Shown: positions 1 through 13,841, numbered from the stretch's first letter. The stretch is 64,000 nt of DNA from Panagrolaimus kolymaensis (GCA_028622995.1 JAJQJQ010000030.1:2976001-3040000); one strand, 5' to 3'. Numbers and translations: made by a program. The notes: generated from the sequence alone by a model not told the origin.

Positions 1-3000
1 AAATACAGTAAATTTTTTTTTCGTAGCAATATTAATATTTCGACCTTTGCAGCAGGTTTTCCATGACTAAACCAAGAAAATATAAATAAATGTGCTTTTC
101 TGACTTTTGTATGGAAATCTTAGAAAAGTAAAAGTCACAAACAAAAGCGCAGACATCAAAAATGTAAGACTAAACCCAAAAACTGCGAAGGCCTCCTTCC
201 TTTTATAGGGGTTTTAAAAAAATAAACAACTACAATACAAAAATATGAGAGAAATTACACCAGCTTTTAGGGGTTTTATCTAATTTTAGGAACTGTGATT
301 GACAAATTTTTCTAAAGTACACCAAAAGTTAGTTTTTTTATTGGTGATTTTTGAGGCCAAAGTCTATAAACTGTTAAATGTTAAAATGGGATTGTATGAT
401 TTTGGAATTTATTATTTGTTGCTGAAACATAACGTTTCAGATTAATTTTGCTTTAAGGTAATTACAAAGAAAAGCAACAAAAAATAGTAAGGAAATAATA
501 AAAGACAAAGAATCAATCCTTTGGACTCCAATTAAAATAATGAATCTTATTTTAGAAATAAAAAAAAGATTTATGGTGTCAAAACGAAAAATCTGTCTCT
601 CATACAGAAAATTAAGAAGCAAAAATTCTTTAATGTGGAACTAACTTTAAAAAAAAGTGTGTTTTCCCAGAAATATATCTGGCCAAAATAGGCTTGAGAA
701 TCTCAAATCAAATTTTTTGGAAAAATATAAATAAAAATTGTTTACAGAACAAACAAAAATAATCAAAGTTAAATGTTTAAAAAAGTATATTCAAAAAAAT
801 TTAAAAATTGTTCTACCCTTTTATAAGCTGAGGGTTATAATTAAAAAACGAAGATAATGGCTTCACCAAAAATCATACTTCAAAAAAAGGCATTTCACTC
901 ACGTTTTTTGGTGTGACTTACACATGCATGAATGGTTGTGCCACAAAGTGCTAGGTTCAAATTTTATGTAGCGGAATGCAAAAATTTTATTTGAGAGAAT
1001 TTTTTAAACCTATGATCAAACAACAACAAAATTAGTAAACAATTTTTAATTTATTTTTTACATGATTATTAAAAATAATAAAAAAGATTAAAGTATTTTT
1101 TTTTTGAAAGCTTGCGTGGGGTAAAAAAAATGTTTCAAACAAAAAATCCAATTTCTTGACAAGATCACAAAATTTATAATACAACAAACCCTTAACTTTC
1201 AAGTTTAACTTTTATACATTTATTTTATGTTCGTGTTTTAGTTTGAACTTTTAAAGTAAAAAGCTAGCTTCAAATTAACTAAGATCAAATAAAATTAAAG
1301 TGGATTTAAGTATGTATAAATTTCAATAATAAAAAAAGAGAATAAAAGTAAAGCAAATAAAAAATATTTTTTGTTTTGTCTGAAGAGGTTAGATCGATCT
1401 TAAAATTGTGGTACATACTTACATAATTGATATTAGCTAGCGAGCGCATCTCGTTATGATGAAAATGAAAAATGGATAAGTGTCGAATAAATACAATTTC
1501 AATAAAAGTCAAAAAATGAAAAAGAAAAAGAAAATGTTGTTGTCCTCATAAAAACAAAAAGAAAGAAAAAAAAGATTAACATTAAAAAATAAATGAAATT
1601 AATATGAAATCAAAGAAACAAAAAAAAAATAAGAAAGAAAGTCATAAACATATTTTAATTAAATATAAACAAGAAGATGGATAATCGTGTCAAACACAAC
1701 ACACCTTCACTTTTTTCTTTACTCGTTAAAGTTGTTAAAAATCCTAATGTTTACATTTTTTTATTTATTTTAAATGTCATAAAACAAGGATTTTATTATT
1801 ATTAATAAAGATTAAGGATAATAATTAATATTTAGAAGAATTAAAACCATGTGTTTGTTTGAAGTGATTTGAAAATTGCGTTTTTTTTTCTTCTAAGAAA
1901 TAAAAAATAAAGTTGTTTACAACATTGACGTTAGAAATTAAATTAGATGGATTTACGGTAAGAAAAAAAATTAAAATGGAAAGGTTAAGGATTGTATTTT
2001 TCAAAATGTTAAACTACATAGAAAAAAATACGAAGAAAGCAAAAATATCTTGATTTTGTCCTTGGAAAAAAAGAAGCTTTAAGTTAGTCTAAAGTTTATA
2101 ATATTTATAGAAATAATTATTACCGCAAATCTTGTCCCGAAAAAAAAATTTAAAAAAAACAGCTGATAAAAAATTTCAAAACAAAGGATAATGGAAAAAT
2201 AAGTTCAATATTAAAATGGATTTTTTTCAAAGATTTTTGACCTTATTATTTTTTGACACAAAAAAAAAGGAAAGCAATCGATAACTCTCAAAAACTTGAC
2301 TTGTTAATACGCAAAATCAATCAGAATCATGTCTTAAATAAATGGTCAAGTTATTAAGAAGGAGACATAGCTATCTCGTGTCTCAACAAAAAATAATAAT
2401 TATTTTTATCAAGGATCACAAAAAAAATTTAAAAATCAAACAACATTAACTTTGCCTTGGCTTAAATACCTATAAAATGTTTTAAAGATCCAAAAATCGC
2501 TTTATTCAAAATATGTCTATGCACCTATGTCTCATTCATAAAAAAAATACTACGTATAATTTCCGTTCTTTTTATAAAAGGAGATATTCCATTGTTTCAC
2601 AGTATAGCTGTTCCCTGGCACTAACAGAAAAAATATTTAAATATCAAAATATATTTTTCAAAAAATATAAAAGAAAAAAATTAATTTCTGGTCAAGATTG
2701 TGACTACTTTTCTTTTTAGAAAAAAGTAAAAAACAAAAAACACATTTTTCTTTAAATGTTTTTTCTTCTTCCTTCCTTGTTCTCAGAAAAGAGAAGAAGA
2801 GTGAGTTAGTAACTAAAAATAAAAATAAAGAATACCAAAAATTGCTTCTTTTTTGTTTAAAGTTTGAAGTTATTTTTTAAAGCAAAAAAGAAAAATTATT
2901 TTTACAACTTTTTGTAGTCAATTAGTTAATTATGGTAAAGTTATATTTAATATTAAAAACAACAAATTTAAACATAAAAAAATAAAAATAAATGTTCTTT

Positions 3001-6000
3001 GAAATTTAAAAAAGATTTCAATCCTACTAACATGAATACCTCCCCAAAATTGCGTGATATCCTAGGAAAATTTTTTCGCTGATCATATTTTGTTTTTATA
3101 TGTGAAATTTTTTTTTAAAAAGCGTGGTTGTTTTGCATAAATATTTTTCCACTTTTTTGCAAAAAAAAAATTTAAAACCAGTAATTTTTATGAGTTAGTA
3201 GTTATTATTATTACCCATGAGTTGTTGTTTACCTATTTATAATTTGCATGATTGCGTGAAATTCTTGCTACAAAATAAAATGGTTGGTTAATGAGCAAAA
3301 AAAATATGCGAAAATAAAAATCTCATAATGCTGAAAAAAAGTTTGTAGGTTCAAAGATAAAAAAATTAGAGTTACATATTGCTGAACTTTATGCACTAAA
3401 AAACAAAATAAAAAAATGGCGTCAAAGTAAAACCCCGAAAACAGGATTAAATGATATCAAAAGTTTTTGTTTGTTGAATAAAGCCATTTTTGCAACAACA
3501 AAAAAAAACAGTTTTGAACAATATTAAAAAATATATGTAGGTCTCTGACCTTCTTTTTTTTATTTTCTCATGGATTTTTAAATAATAACAACAAACAAAT
3601 AAACACCGATGTCGTCGTTGTTTCTCATCAAAAGGTGCAAAAAGCTAATGGAAAATTAAAAAAGATAGCTAGTCTTTGTTTAGATCTTTGAACCGATATT
3701 ATTTCATAGACATTCACAAATTTTTTAAAAATCTCAATAACCAAAAAATTTAATTTGATGACAGACGTAAACATCGATGTTTAGTTTTCAAAAGTCATTT
3801 GTCCCAGCATTAACCAATTTTCTCTTATAATTTTGATGTTTTATTTTTTGCTCAACATTCAAGCAAATAAATCCAAGCATGTTTGAAATTTATCGATTGA
3901 CTAAATCAGTTGAAAAGTTTAAGTTTCAAGAAATCAAAAGTCCAGATATTTTACTTAGGCTTGCTTATATGGATGCAAATAATACTAAAACTCGAATGTT
4001 CTTAAAGTAGTTAATTGAGGAAAATTATTCGAAGCAACATCCTTAATCAAGTCAATAATGAGAACTAAAAATTCACATAAAACATAATATAAAAGCATTA
4101 CTTTGACCCCATTAAATAGATTTTTCGTGATAACAAACTAACAACATTAACAACTAAGAATTCCACGCATTCAAGATGTCATAAAAGAAATCGTGCAACT
4201 TGCTAATGTCAAGCTTTTTCGCCTTCTCGAAACTTCATTGTCCCCAACTTCCTCCTATTTTTTTAAACCCACCACTAACAACCAACAAATAAATAAATAA
4301 ATATTAATAAATTTTTCAACCCACAAAAACTTGAATGAAATAAATAACATCATAAATACATAAGTAAGAAAATAAGCGTAAAAGTAATAAACGTCATTTC
4401 CTCCAGTTTTATTACGATAAAAACATAAAAAAAACTTTAATCTATTTTTTTTGCAAATTTTGATAATAATAAAAATAATTCCTAAAAACATGCGCTAAAA
4501 ATTTTTAGTGGGTGGCTGCGGGAGGCGGCTGCAAACAGAAAAAAAAATAAGGTCAAACCGCAAAAAGAAAAGATAAAGAAAAAAAGATTTTGTTGTTGTG
4601 AAAAAATAAAATAAAATAAAAATGTTTCAACAAAATTTATACAATCGCATTAAATCTTTGCATCATCAAAATCGCGACTTTTTGGTTTATTGCGATCCAA
4701 ATCTTTAAAAAAAAATTCTTCTATCTCTCCCATCATCCATCATCGTCGTCATTGAAATTTTGGTTGGTTTTGCTGCTGCGTGAAAATAAATAAATAAATA
4801 AAGCAAATCAAAAAAGGGATAAATCAAAACCTTTTTTGTTTAGTTTTTAGTTTATTGGTTATAAAAAAATGGAAATATTTTTATCACAAGTTTGTGGTTT
4901 TGATTTCAATTTTAGAAGCTTCGAGAAAAAATGGTTTTGCAACAAAACCAAAAAAGACAAATATGAATAATAAAAAAATGTGTGAAAAAAAGTGGAAAAG
5001 ATGGTTAAAAAAATTAAACGGAAAATTAAACAAAAAAATTATCAAAAAAAGAAGAATCAAGAGATTTTTTATTTCCATGGAAAAAATGAAATTTTTATCT
5101 TCGACGATTATAGTCGAAGATCTGTGACGACATGAAAACGAAAAAGAAGTATTTTAATATTTTTACCAAAGTTCTCAAATTTTATTAATGGATAGCAAGT
5201 ACATGAACTTAAACTAGTTATAATTAATGACTAAATTTTCTAAGAAACCATGCTCACGTTGATTTTCATCAGTGACAATTTCAAAACCACGTGAGAACTA
5301 TTTTTCCTTCACTTTCAACAATCATCCCATCATTATTATTAATTCCCGCTTCATCAAATCAAGTGATGATGACCGATGATAAGTGTGTTTGCGCAAAGCA
5401 AGAAATATTAATCGAAATATTGAAAGTGAGAAAGTGAGAAGAAGAAAAAAAGATAAGTGTTTTAATTCACACTTCTTCTCTCTCTCATTTTTCACTTTTT
5501 TTTTCTTATCGCCTGCTTGCTTTCTAAAAACTTGCAGCAAACCAAAATAAAATATTTTTATACTAAACCGCCACCGCCAAAAAAAGTGACGACGATTTTT
5601 AAAGAAAAAGACAAAAATAAAAAAAACAATAAAAATGCGTGTTTTTATTTTATTTTTTTTGGTAATAAAAAAAAGTTGTAATATTTTTTCTTTAAAAATA
5701 AAAAATGGCAACTTTTGTTTTATGGCTTTTATAATTTTCAATATGCTGTGTTTTGATGCTTATTAAAAAACTTAAATTTACGATGAAAAAAAATGGAAAT
5801 TACTAAAATTATTTATAAGATAGGGGACTTTAAGAAGTAAGTTTATGAATAAATGACGCTTTTATTGGCCATAAAAAATATGTTAGAACTAAAGATTATC
5901 ATTTGTTCACTTGACGGTAAAAAATATAATTGTAGTATATTAATTTTTTTTTTGGGGTAGATTTTTCAACCAAAAAATACGCCAAGTCTTGCCATTACTA

Positions 6001-9000
6001 TAAAAAAATTAAGTAAAATAAAGAATTTCATCTTTTTAGAGAACTGAAATTTTTCTTTTTACTATACTCTAAAGCCAGGTTACGGTTTTCAGTTATTATT
6101 ACTTAAGAGTTTTGAATTTAATCACATGCAATGGATGGATTTGTTATAAGTATTAAAAGTGTTTCTAATCACTGCTTATCTGACTAAATTTAAGTTCAAG
6201 CCGGATTGACTACATGAAGAAAAAAATTAATACACTTTTTAGTTAAATTAAATTTTTTGGAACCATTCACAAAATTAAACCATTGATAGTAAAAACATAG
6301 AAAATTCTTCCAACAAAAAAAAACTAATAATAAAAAACAAACGAAATTCAATATATTTTTTGCAATAAAAAAATGGAAAAATGGAAAAAATGCGGCGGAA
6401 GAGGAAATTGGCTTCAATTATTGCATTTGCATGGTCTTGCAAGACAAAGGCGATTTTAGCTAATTACTACATGCATATTTTGATATTTTGAGGAATGTTA
6501 GACATTCGAATAAACTCCTTCATTGTTTTGGTCGTTTTAACAATTTTGTTTTCGTCATGCGATTGTCTGTCCAAAAAAATTAAGAATTTTTTTCTTGGAA
6601 CAAAAAATTATATGGATAAATTTTTTTAGACCTCCACGAAAAAAATATACAAATTTAAAAGATAAATTTAAATCAAAAAAATCCAACAAAAAATCTCGTG
6701 TCCATAGCACTTATAACACTGCCTAAAATTTTTAAACTACCGTACTTTATTTAAAGATAGATTACTCCTTTGCTACAAAAAATGAAAATTAACAAAAGAT
6801 AAAAGTACCTACAATCTTCATGGATTTGATACTTTTAATTTAAATTTTTTACACAAAATTAAACAAAAAAAGTATGCTAAAATAAGCAGCACAAAATATA
6901 ATAATAAAATAAAATGAAGTGTTACAAAGAAGCTTATCTATAGCTGTGCGGCGCCATTCCATCAATTCCTTTATGAACAAAGCTAATCTTCTTTTATATT
7001 ATAATTTTTTTCTATTTTTTATTTTTTGTGCAAATTTTCTAAGAAACGAAACCTACACTAACTGTCTTTTTTTTTTTGCGTGTTTCCATTGAATGAAAAA
7101 AGAGCAAAAATGCAAAAAATCCTTTTTTTAAAAAGTAAAATAAAATTATAATAAAAAAATTAATTTACCGCGCAAAAAAAAATTCAACGAGTGTGTTAAA
7201 AATTTAAGACATTTTTAATATGAAATCTAAGAGTCTTCGCTTCCTGAAAAAAAATTCACCCATTCGATGCCTATTTTTAAGGCTCGTTTAAAACTGAAAA
7301 TCCAGAAATTTATATGGTTTAAAAAAGTTTATTCTTTGATACAAAAAAAAACATAATAATTTACATTTAGAGAATTTGCACTTTTTCTTTTTGGAAGAAT
7401 CCTTCTACGTTTGAATCAAAAAGCTAAAAATAAAAGTATTTGAAAAAAAAAATTTATAAGCTGACTCGAATCCGCAAAACACATAAATATCTTTTTTTTA
7501 TTATTTAAAACTGCGTAAAATCCAAAAAGCTTTGATAAATCTTTTTTTTTCAAAAAAAAACTCAAAAAAAAGGTATTAGTGACCTAAAAAAGGCATCAGC
7601 AACATAAAAAAATAAAAAAATGAAACATGCAAAACTAAGAAAAAATTTTGCTGCATTTTATAAAAGCATCGTATTATTTTTTCTTTTCTTTTTTTGATTT
7701 ATTTGAGCCAAGGTTAATGCATGCATACAAAAAATATATAAAAAAAAATGAAAAGCTTAAGGATTAACAAAATCTTAATAAAAAAAATAAGCAAAAAATC
7801 TTTTTTGACACAAAGTAGGGTTGCATGAAAAAAAGCTTCCGCAAGATTTTTTTTTGTTGCTAAAATTGCGTTTTTTATTCCGTAGTATTATTAAAAACAT
7901 ATATTAAATTAAATTAAAAATAGGTGTAAAAAAAGAAGAATGTAAAATATTAATAAAAAATTTTTTTTAATTAATTGCTAAAAGATGAATGAAGTCTGGA
8001 CTCCTAAATATCCAGACAATTACAGTCGAATTTAACATATCTCAAAATAAATTTAATAATTTAATTAATAAAATCTTCAAATAATTTTTTAGGCATTAGA
8101 AAGATTTATTACTAAAAATAAAAAAAATTGCAAGCAAAAAAGTTCTTAGTTTGAATAATTCCAGGTGGATAATTAATGTTTTACAACTTTAAACTGTAAG
8201 AAAAAAATGGTTAATTTATAATTTGAATAAAATAAAATTTGAGATATTAAAAAAAGAAGCAGCTCGGGATAAAATACCTAATATAAGCTCAAAGTTTTTT
8301 TTGTTAGCTTAAAATCAAGGTCAAAAAATTCATACATAAATTAATAATCAAAAAAATTTGAATCAAGAAAAAGTTAGTTTTTTCATTCGATGATAAAAGC
8401 AAAAAATAAATAATTTTTTATAGGAAATCTTTTTTCCTATATTTTTTTTGTCTTCGTGTACTTATAAACATAATATTTTATTTTTTTATTCATTCGGTAA
8501 ACAAATATCTTTGATTTATTGTCCAGAAAAAAAACTTCCTTGTTTCGATTACACACATTTATGCCGAATAAAAACCAACAAAGTTTTGAAACACAAAAAG
8601 AGGAATGAACAAAAACAAAGAAAGCTCGAAGCTTTTTAGGATGCCAAAATAAAAAATTTAAAAGACTACTTCAAATTTGAAATTTGGAATAAAATAGGTT
8701 CATGTGCAAATTTTTTTTTCGCTTTCCATTTATACATTTATCAAAGATTAAAGAATCTTTCCCATTAAATAATTTTTCGTCTGCTCTCATTTCTTAGTTA
8801 TTTTTTTCTTCTTCATTTTCACTTTCTCTCAATTTTCTTTTATTACTTTTTATTCCATCTTTTTTTTTTCTCGGGCATATAAAAATAAGATAATAAAAGC
8901 TAAAAGAAGAAGAAAAAGCAGACGATGGCACAAGCACACAAAAAAGTATATTGAAAACAAAAAAAGGTCCATCAACAAATTTTTTTTATGCCTAATTTGT

Positions 9001-10067
9001 TCTTATTTTTTGCTTTCAGCCAAAAAAGACTAAAATAGCAAATGATGACGTCAAAAAATTATATCTATTTCATGACTTTCAAGAAAAATTACATGAAATT
9101 AATTTTTAAGGGACAAAAAAGGATCCAAAAAAGTGATTTTTAAATGAATTAAGTTTTTGCGAGACAGAAATTGGAAGAAAAAAATGAGAGAAATTGTACC
9201 CGCAATTTTGGAAAACTAAAAGGAGAAAAGAATTGATTTGATTATTTATGCTTAAATCAGACATTGGTTTTTAGATATGGAGAAGACAAGCTTGATAGTG
9301 AACGAAAAAATGCTTTTAAAGGCTACAAAAATTTGCAAAGCAAGCTTGATTTGGAACTGTGAGCTGAGGTTATGAAAAAAAAACGAAAAACATTAGTAAG
9401 AAATTATTAAAAATATCTAATTTTATTGTGTGAGCCCTTCTTCCACAAAAAGTCATAATGAATAAAATAGCAAAAATTCAAGGACAAAAATTCTTGGAAA
9501 AAGAATCCTAAAAAATGCATGCAACCATAATTAAGAAAAGGAGAATAACGCAAAAGTAACAACGGCATTCAGTCAGAACGAAAAGAAAAAAACCAAAGAC
9601 AACGATCGCGATCGAAGACATTCGAAAGCAAAGATTTTTTTTTTTCAATCATCGTAAAAAAGGATTTTCAAGGACACATCCAAAGATGGGAATGGAAAAG
9701 GCATTGAGAAGAACCTCAATTAAGAACCGTTGCAAATGGGATTTTTGAAAGAAGAAGAAAAGAAGAAAAAAAAGGATGGGAAAAAAAGAAAAAAAGAAAA
9801 TTGGAATATCATCAATTTTTTAAAGTTTTAATTGAAAAAAAAAATGGAACGATAGTTTTGTGAGATTTACAAGAAAAGAAAAATGTCAGTTTTTTTAAGT
9901 TTAAAAAACGAAGAAAAAATTATAATTGTCGCTGCTCGGTAATTTTAGTTTCAAATAAAAATGGCTCCAAAAAAGTAATAACAAAGAAAAGATTGAAAAA
10001 AGGTTAATGGAAAACAATTTATTTATTATTCACAATATTTTTTTCAATACACGTAAATATAATTTTT
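1..10067. other. Gene-poor AT-rich intergenic DNA
   Basis: I see no supportable gene in this ten-kilobase stretch. The open frames are short (under 140 codons), made almost wholly of Lys, Asn, Phe, Ile and Leu, and lack the splice-linked, varied protein sequence seen in the real genes further right. The DNA is dominated by A and T homopolymer runs. Small islands of other composition include a GC-richer patch near 4,505-4,535, a 9-bp inverted repeat at 5,097-5,121 (arms ATCTTCGAC and GTCGAAGAT), a CRE-like TGACGTCA at 9,046-9,053 and a palindrome CGATCGCGATCG at 9,603-9,614. None of these is tied to a gene. The stretch could be intergenic, or a long intron or UTR of a gene lying outside the window. 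Confidence 0.6.
9747..9800. repeat. 54-base pure purine tract
   Basis: Every base on the plus strand is A or G, mainly in GAA and GAAA steps with one GGATGGG core. It lies a few hundred bases beyond the 3' end of the first F-box-like gene. Such tracts can form triplex or simply reflect slippage. No function is claimed. Confidence 0.6.
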
Positions 10068-11060
10068 TTAAGAGTTAAAAATATTTTTAATAAAATTCAA
10101 CCATCGTCGACTTCGATGAATTTTGCGTTTAATTAGAACACCCATATTTGGTATGTAGCTATTACTTCTCAATGAATTTTTCTGAAAATTCTTAAATTAA
10201 TTAATTATATTTTGCAATACAAAAAAAAAGAATAAATAAAATTAAATCAGCAATTTTAAATACATAAATAAATAAAGGATTGAAAAAGATTGATTACCTT
10301 TTTAAATAATTTAAATTGCATTGAATTAATAAAATTGGTTGGAACGTTTTTTCCAATAAAGAAATGATTCAAATTTTTAAAGATGGGCAATTTTACCATT
10401 TTTTCAGCCGTTTCTGGAGTGAATGTGGAAAATGGTTCATCAAGGGGTATCAAACTAAAAAAATTAAAAATATCTTTAAACTTTAACAATATAAACAAAA
10501 AAAAGGCTAAAGAAAAATTTTTTAAAAACTTACTAAACAAATGTTTCAAGTTTTGGAAGCTTTTCCATAATTTTTGAAAGTTCAACCAAATCACCATTAT
10601 TTTCTTTTATTGTACATGAGATAAGATTAATATTTTTTACATTTCCATTCGATACTAAAAGCAAGAATTCACTGTAATTAATATTTTGATACCAAAGACT
10701 GATGTCTTTAACATTTACATAAATGAGTTTAGTTGAAATATGAGAAAACGAATGATACATGTATAACAACGTATTGCCAGAAATCCATATCTTTGTTGAA
10801 ATATTATCATCAAAGTTTAAAGGCGTTTCTGTTGTTAAATCTTGATGAAAAATAGAAATACTTTTAGCAATAGCAAACCGTAGCTTTCTTGAAAAATATT
10901 TGCAACATTTGAGTAATTTTTGATAAACCATTGATTTTGCATTTTTGGAAATATAAAAAACAATGGGTTCAGGAATTGAAAATTTTTGATTTAGAACGTT
11001 TTTTGGAAAGCAGATAAATGGCGCCGATAATGATTTGGTATAAACAATAGGGACATTCAT
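10068..11060 (-). CDS. F-box-like expanded-family protein A (265 aa, 3 exons)
   Basis: Reading the minus strand, exons are 11060-10534, 10454-10298 and 10181-10068, joined at GTAAGT and GTAATC donors and T-run AG acceptors, giving 265 codons plus TAA. The start at 11060 is chosen because the two paralogues nearby also begin about 18 residues before a shared PKN[VI]LNQ motif, although the frame is open 15 codons further upstream. Shared features are the N-terminal block PKNVLNQKFSIPEP, then SKNAKSMVYQKL and CKYF, which resembles a degenerate F-box helix set, then a Trp/Ile/Asn-rich middle and a KLPKLETF segment. Function is unknown. F-box proteins usually recruit substrates to SCF ubiquitin ligases, but a canonical F-box is not clear here. 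The gene is in tandem with paralogue B, about 510 bp downstream of B's stop. Confidence 0.72.
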
Positions 11061-11571
11061 GATTGATTTTAATAGAAAAATTGCTAAATTGCAATCGAGC
11101 GACAAAACTTCATAAAATGAAATTCACCCATTCACTTTTATTAAAAAAAAATTTGTTTTTCGATAATGAAGAAAGAATTAGATTAATTGTTCCTTAAAGC
11201 TATCCTTTCGTAAACACTTGGGTTTTATTACATTTTTTGCAAAAATAAAAACAACAAAAAAGTTTGGATATGGAAAAATCATAACTTCTTTATTTCCTCT
11301 TTGATAAATGACAGTAAAGTTTTTTGTGTTTTTTTATATTTACCTACGCGGCACTTTTTCAAAGTTTATAAAGTTTCCAACCCTCAAGTTAAAAAAAATA
11401 ATTTTAAAAAATGCCAAAAAATGGTTGAAAAAAATGTATTTTGCAAAAAAAATTTTTTAGAAAATCTATTTATTTAATTACAAAAGTTTATTGAATAAAA
11501 AAAATATTTTTTGTGTTTTTAAATATATAAATAAAACATGCGTTGGATAAAGAAAGTTTCATCAATGGCCT
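11061..11571. other. Spacer between tandem paralogues A and B
   Basis: This AT-rich spacer holds the presumed 5' region of gene A and the 3' region of gene B. A TTTATT (AATAAA on the minus strand) at 11,469-11,474 is a possible poly(A) signal for gene B. I see no other feature. Confidence 0.5.
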
Positions 11572-12528
11572 TTAATAATAATATACTTTACGTTCAATGA
11601 AAATGCTCATATCTGGGTCAATTCTTTGTTCCCAAAGTGAGTGATTCTGAAAAAAAAGTTTGAAAATTAATTCTATTAAACAAATAAAAAAGTTCCATGA
11701 TAAAATCAGTGAAGGTCAATATAAAATATAAAAAATAGTTGTTCCTACCTTTTTAAAAAGTTGATAATCTTTTGATTTAATAAAATCAGGAAAAATATTG
11801 GTTCCAACGTAAAAATGTCTGAGATTTGGAAAAATTGGCAATGCTGCAAGTTTTTTACCAGTTGTTTGAGTAAATAATTCAGATGTGGATAAATTCTTTG
11901 GAGTCAAACTAAAAAATAAGGTTTAATTCTATTTGCAAAAACTAAGTTTCGATTTCATTAACATAATTAAAAGAAAAATATTTAAAAAAACTTACTAAAC
12001 AAAAGTTTCAAGTTTTGGAAGCTTTTCCATAATTTCAGATAATTCAACCAATGTTCCATTATTGTGTTTTATTGTACATGAAGGAAAGCTAATATGTCTA
12101 ATATTTCCAGAGGATATTAAAAACAAAAATTCTTTGTAAATAATATTTTGACCACAAAAAGCAAGTCCTTTTACATCAATGTAAAATACCTTTTGGAAAA
12201 TATAATTAAAAGCTGCACAACCTCGCACTCTTATAGTGTTTCCAGTAACAAAAATCTTTGTGGAAACATTTTCAAGGCTATATGATTGATCAAGTAAATA
12301 TGAAATAGGATTAAAAATATCCGAACTTTTTGCAACTGCAAAACTTTGTTTAACCAAAAAATATTTGCAACTTTGGAATAATTTTTGATAAACCATTGAT
12401 TTAGCATTTTTGGAAATATAATAAACGAAGGGTTCAGGAATGGAAAATTTTTGATTTAGAATATTTTTTGGAGCGCAGATAAATGGCTTTGAAGAAGATT
12501 TGGAATAAACATCAACAGAATGGTCCAT
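11572..12528 (-). CDS. F-box-like expanded-family protein B (255 aa, 3 exons)
   Basis: Exons on the minus strand are 12528-11996, 11908-11749 and 11646-11572. The frame closes exactly to 255 codons plus TAA. Splice positions and phases are the same as in genes A and C (2-base overhang after exon 1, phase 0 after exon 2), so the three share ancestry. The protein carries the same PKNILNQKFSIPEP, SKNAKSMVYQKL and CKYF blocks, the WxxGN-like middle and the KLPKLETFV end of exon 1. The last exon codes a short tail ending in three tyrosines, unlike the longer basic tail of gene A. The chosen ATG at 12528 matches the paralogues; an in-frame ATG at 12558 is possible. Likely a degenerate F-box family member; substrate unknown. 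Confidence 0.72.
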
Positions 12529-13005
12529 AATTAAATTTAATAGAAAAAAATTTAACAAATTGCAAAAGAGCCACGACGATACAAAACCTTTTTATAAAAA
12601 TGAAATGCACTCATTAGTCTTTAAATCATATTTTTTGTTTTTCGTTAATGGCGAGAAAAAAAATTAGATCAATTGTCCCTTAAAAATATTTTTTGGAAGC
12701 ACTTATAATTTACGTTTATATTCGTGAGGAATCATAAAAAAAAGTATTCTATCTAAACTAACTTACAAAAATCATTTGGCACTGTTAAATTTCTTTCTCA
12801 AATTTCTAGAAACAATAACAGTTGTTTTTAGAGCCCTTTATTTTTGTCGTTAAAAAGTTTTTCGAACATCTTTGCAACTTCTAACGCCTCTTGAAAATGC
12901 CACATGCATTTTTTTTTATTGATTTGGCCTCAATTTTTTTTTTCAAGTATGAGATTTATCTGCCTTTTTTCGTCATTTTCTTCTTCTTCTCAACCAGAAA
13001 TTATC
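12529..13005. promoter_or_regulatory. Shared divergent intergenic region between genes B and C
   Basis: Genes B (minus) and C (plus) start 477 bp apart, head to head, so this stretch should hold both promoters. It is AT-rich, with T-runs near 12,905-12,945 that could include a splice-leader or splice acceptor for gene C. I cannot point to a specific promoter element. Confidence 0.35.
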
Positions 13006-13841
13006 ATGGCGGCTGACAACCCTCCTTTTTATAGCCAAGATTATAAAAAACCTGTAATTTATTTACCAAAAAACGTTCTAAATCAAAATTTTTCAATTCC
13101 TGAACCCTTCGTTTTTTATATTTCAAAAAATGCTAAATCAATGGTTTATGAAAAAATAATAAAATGTTGCAAATATTTTTCAAGAAATCAAAGCTTTACT
13201 TCCGCTGAAAATTTATTTAATTATGAATGTCTTTCATATGAAAAGCGATATGATTTTAGTGATAAATCTATCAAAATTTGGGTTATCGGAAATTTATTTC
13301 ACGTTTATTCTCCCAATGCTTTTACATATATTTTACCAAAATTATGGTTTATCAATGTGGAAAATTTGTCTTTATTTAATCAAAAAATTTCTTACAATGA
13401 ATTTATATTTTTGGTTTCCGCTGGAAATGTCCAAGAATTTATTTTTTATTATTCACCAATAAAATATTCAAAAAATGGAAAATTTGTTGAAGTTGGAGAT
13501 ATTCTTGAAAAGCTTCCATTGCAACTTCGAAAATTTGGATAGTAAGTTTTCTTTAACAAAAACAGAAAAAAAATCATTTTTATTTTAGCGTCATTAACAA
13601 CGTCCAAGTTTCTTCAGTTTTTACTTCAGAATCGTCTAAAAAAATGGCGTTGCTGCCTCCATTTCCATTCCTAAAAGATTTTACCATTGGCGTCGATGCT
13701 CCTATCAATTTTTTCTCTCAAAATTTTCAAAACTTTAAAAATGTAAGTTTTTTTAAATTTCAAAAGTTCAAATTAATAGCTTAAAATATTTTTTAGAGAA
13801 ATCCTTCTCTTGATTTAATTAAATACGTATCATACTTATAA
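13006..13841 (+). CDS. F-box-like expanded-family protein C (244 aa, 3 exons)
   Basis: Exons are 13006-13541, 13589-13742 and 13797-13841, giving 244 codons and TAA at 13839-13841. An in-frame ATG exists at 12904, but the extra 34 residues are Phe/Ser-rich and have no match in the paralogues, so ATG 13006 is preferred. The protein has the family blocks PKNVLNQNFSIPEP, SKNAKSMVY and CKYF, the IKIWVIGN segment, and an exon 2 that aligns with those of A and B around KMALLPPFPFLKDF. The C-terminal tail is short (15 codons in exon 3). It is divergently oriented from gene B and meets the S28 protease gene tail to tail. Probable role by family is substrate recognition in a ubiquitin ligase, but this is inference because the F-box is degenerate. 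Confidence 0.72.

Noticed and set aside
890..975. tRNA-like patch with GGTTCAAAT
   Set aside because: A weak B-box match only; I could not fold a cloverleaf with acceptor and anticodon stems.
4855..5741. ORFs of 64-139 codons near 5 kb
   Set aside because: Almost entirely Lys/Asn or Phe/Ile/Leu from A and T runs, overlapping on both strands.
12904..13005. 34-residue N-terminal extension of gene C
   Set aside because: It is Phe/Ser-rich and has no counterpart in paralogues A and B, whose starts align with ATG 13,006.
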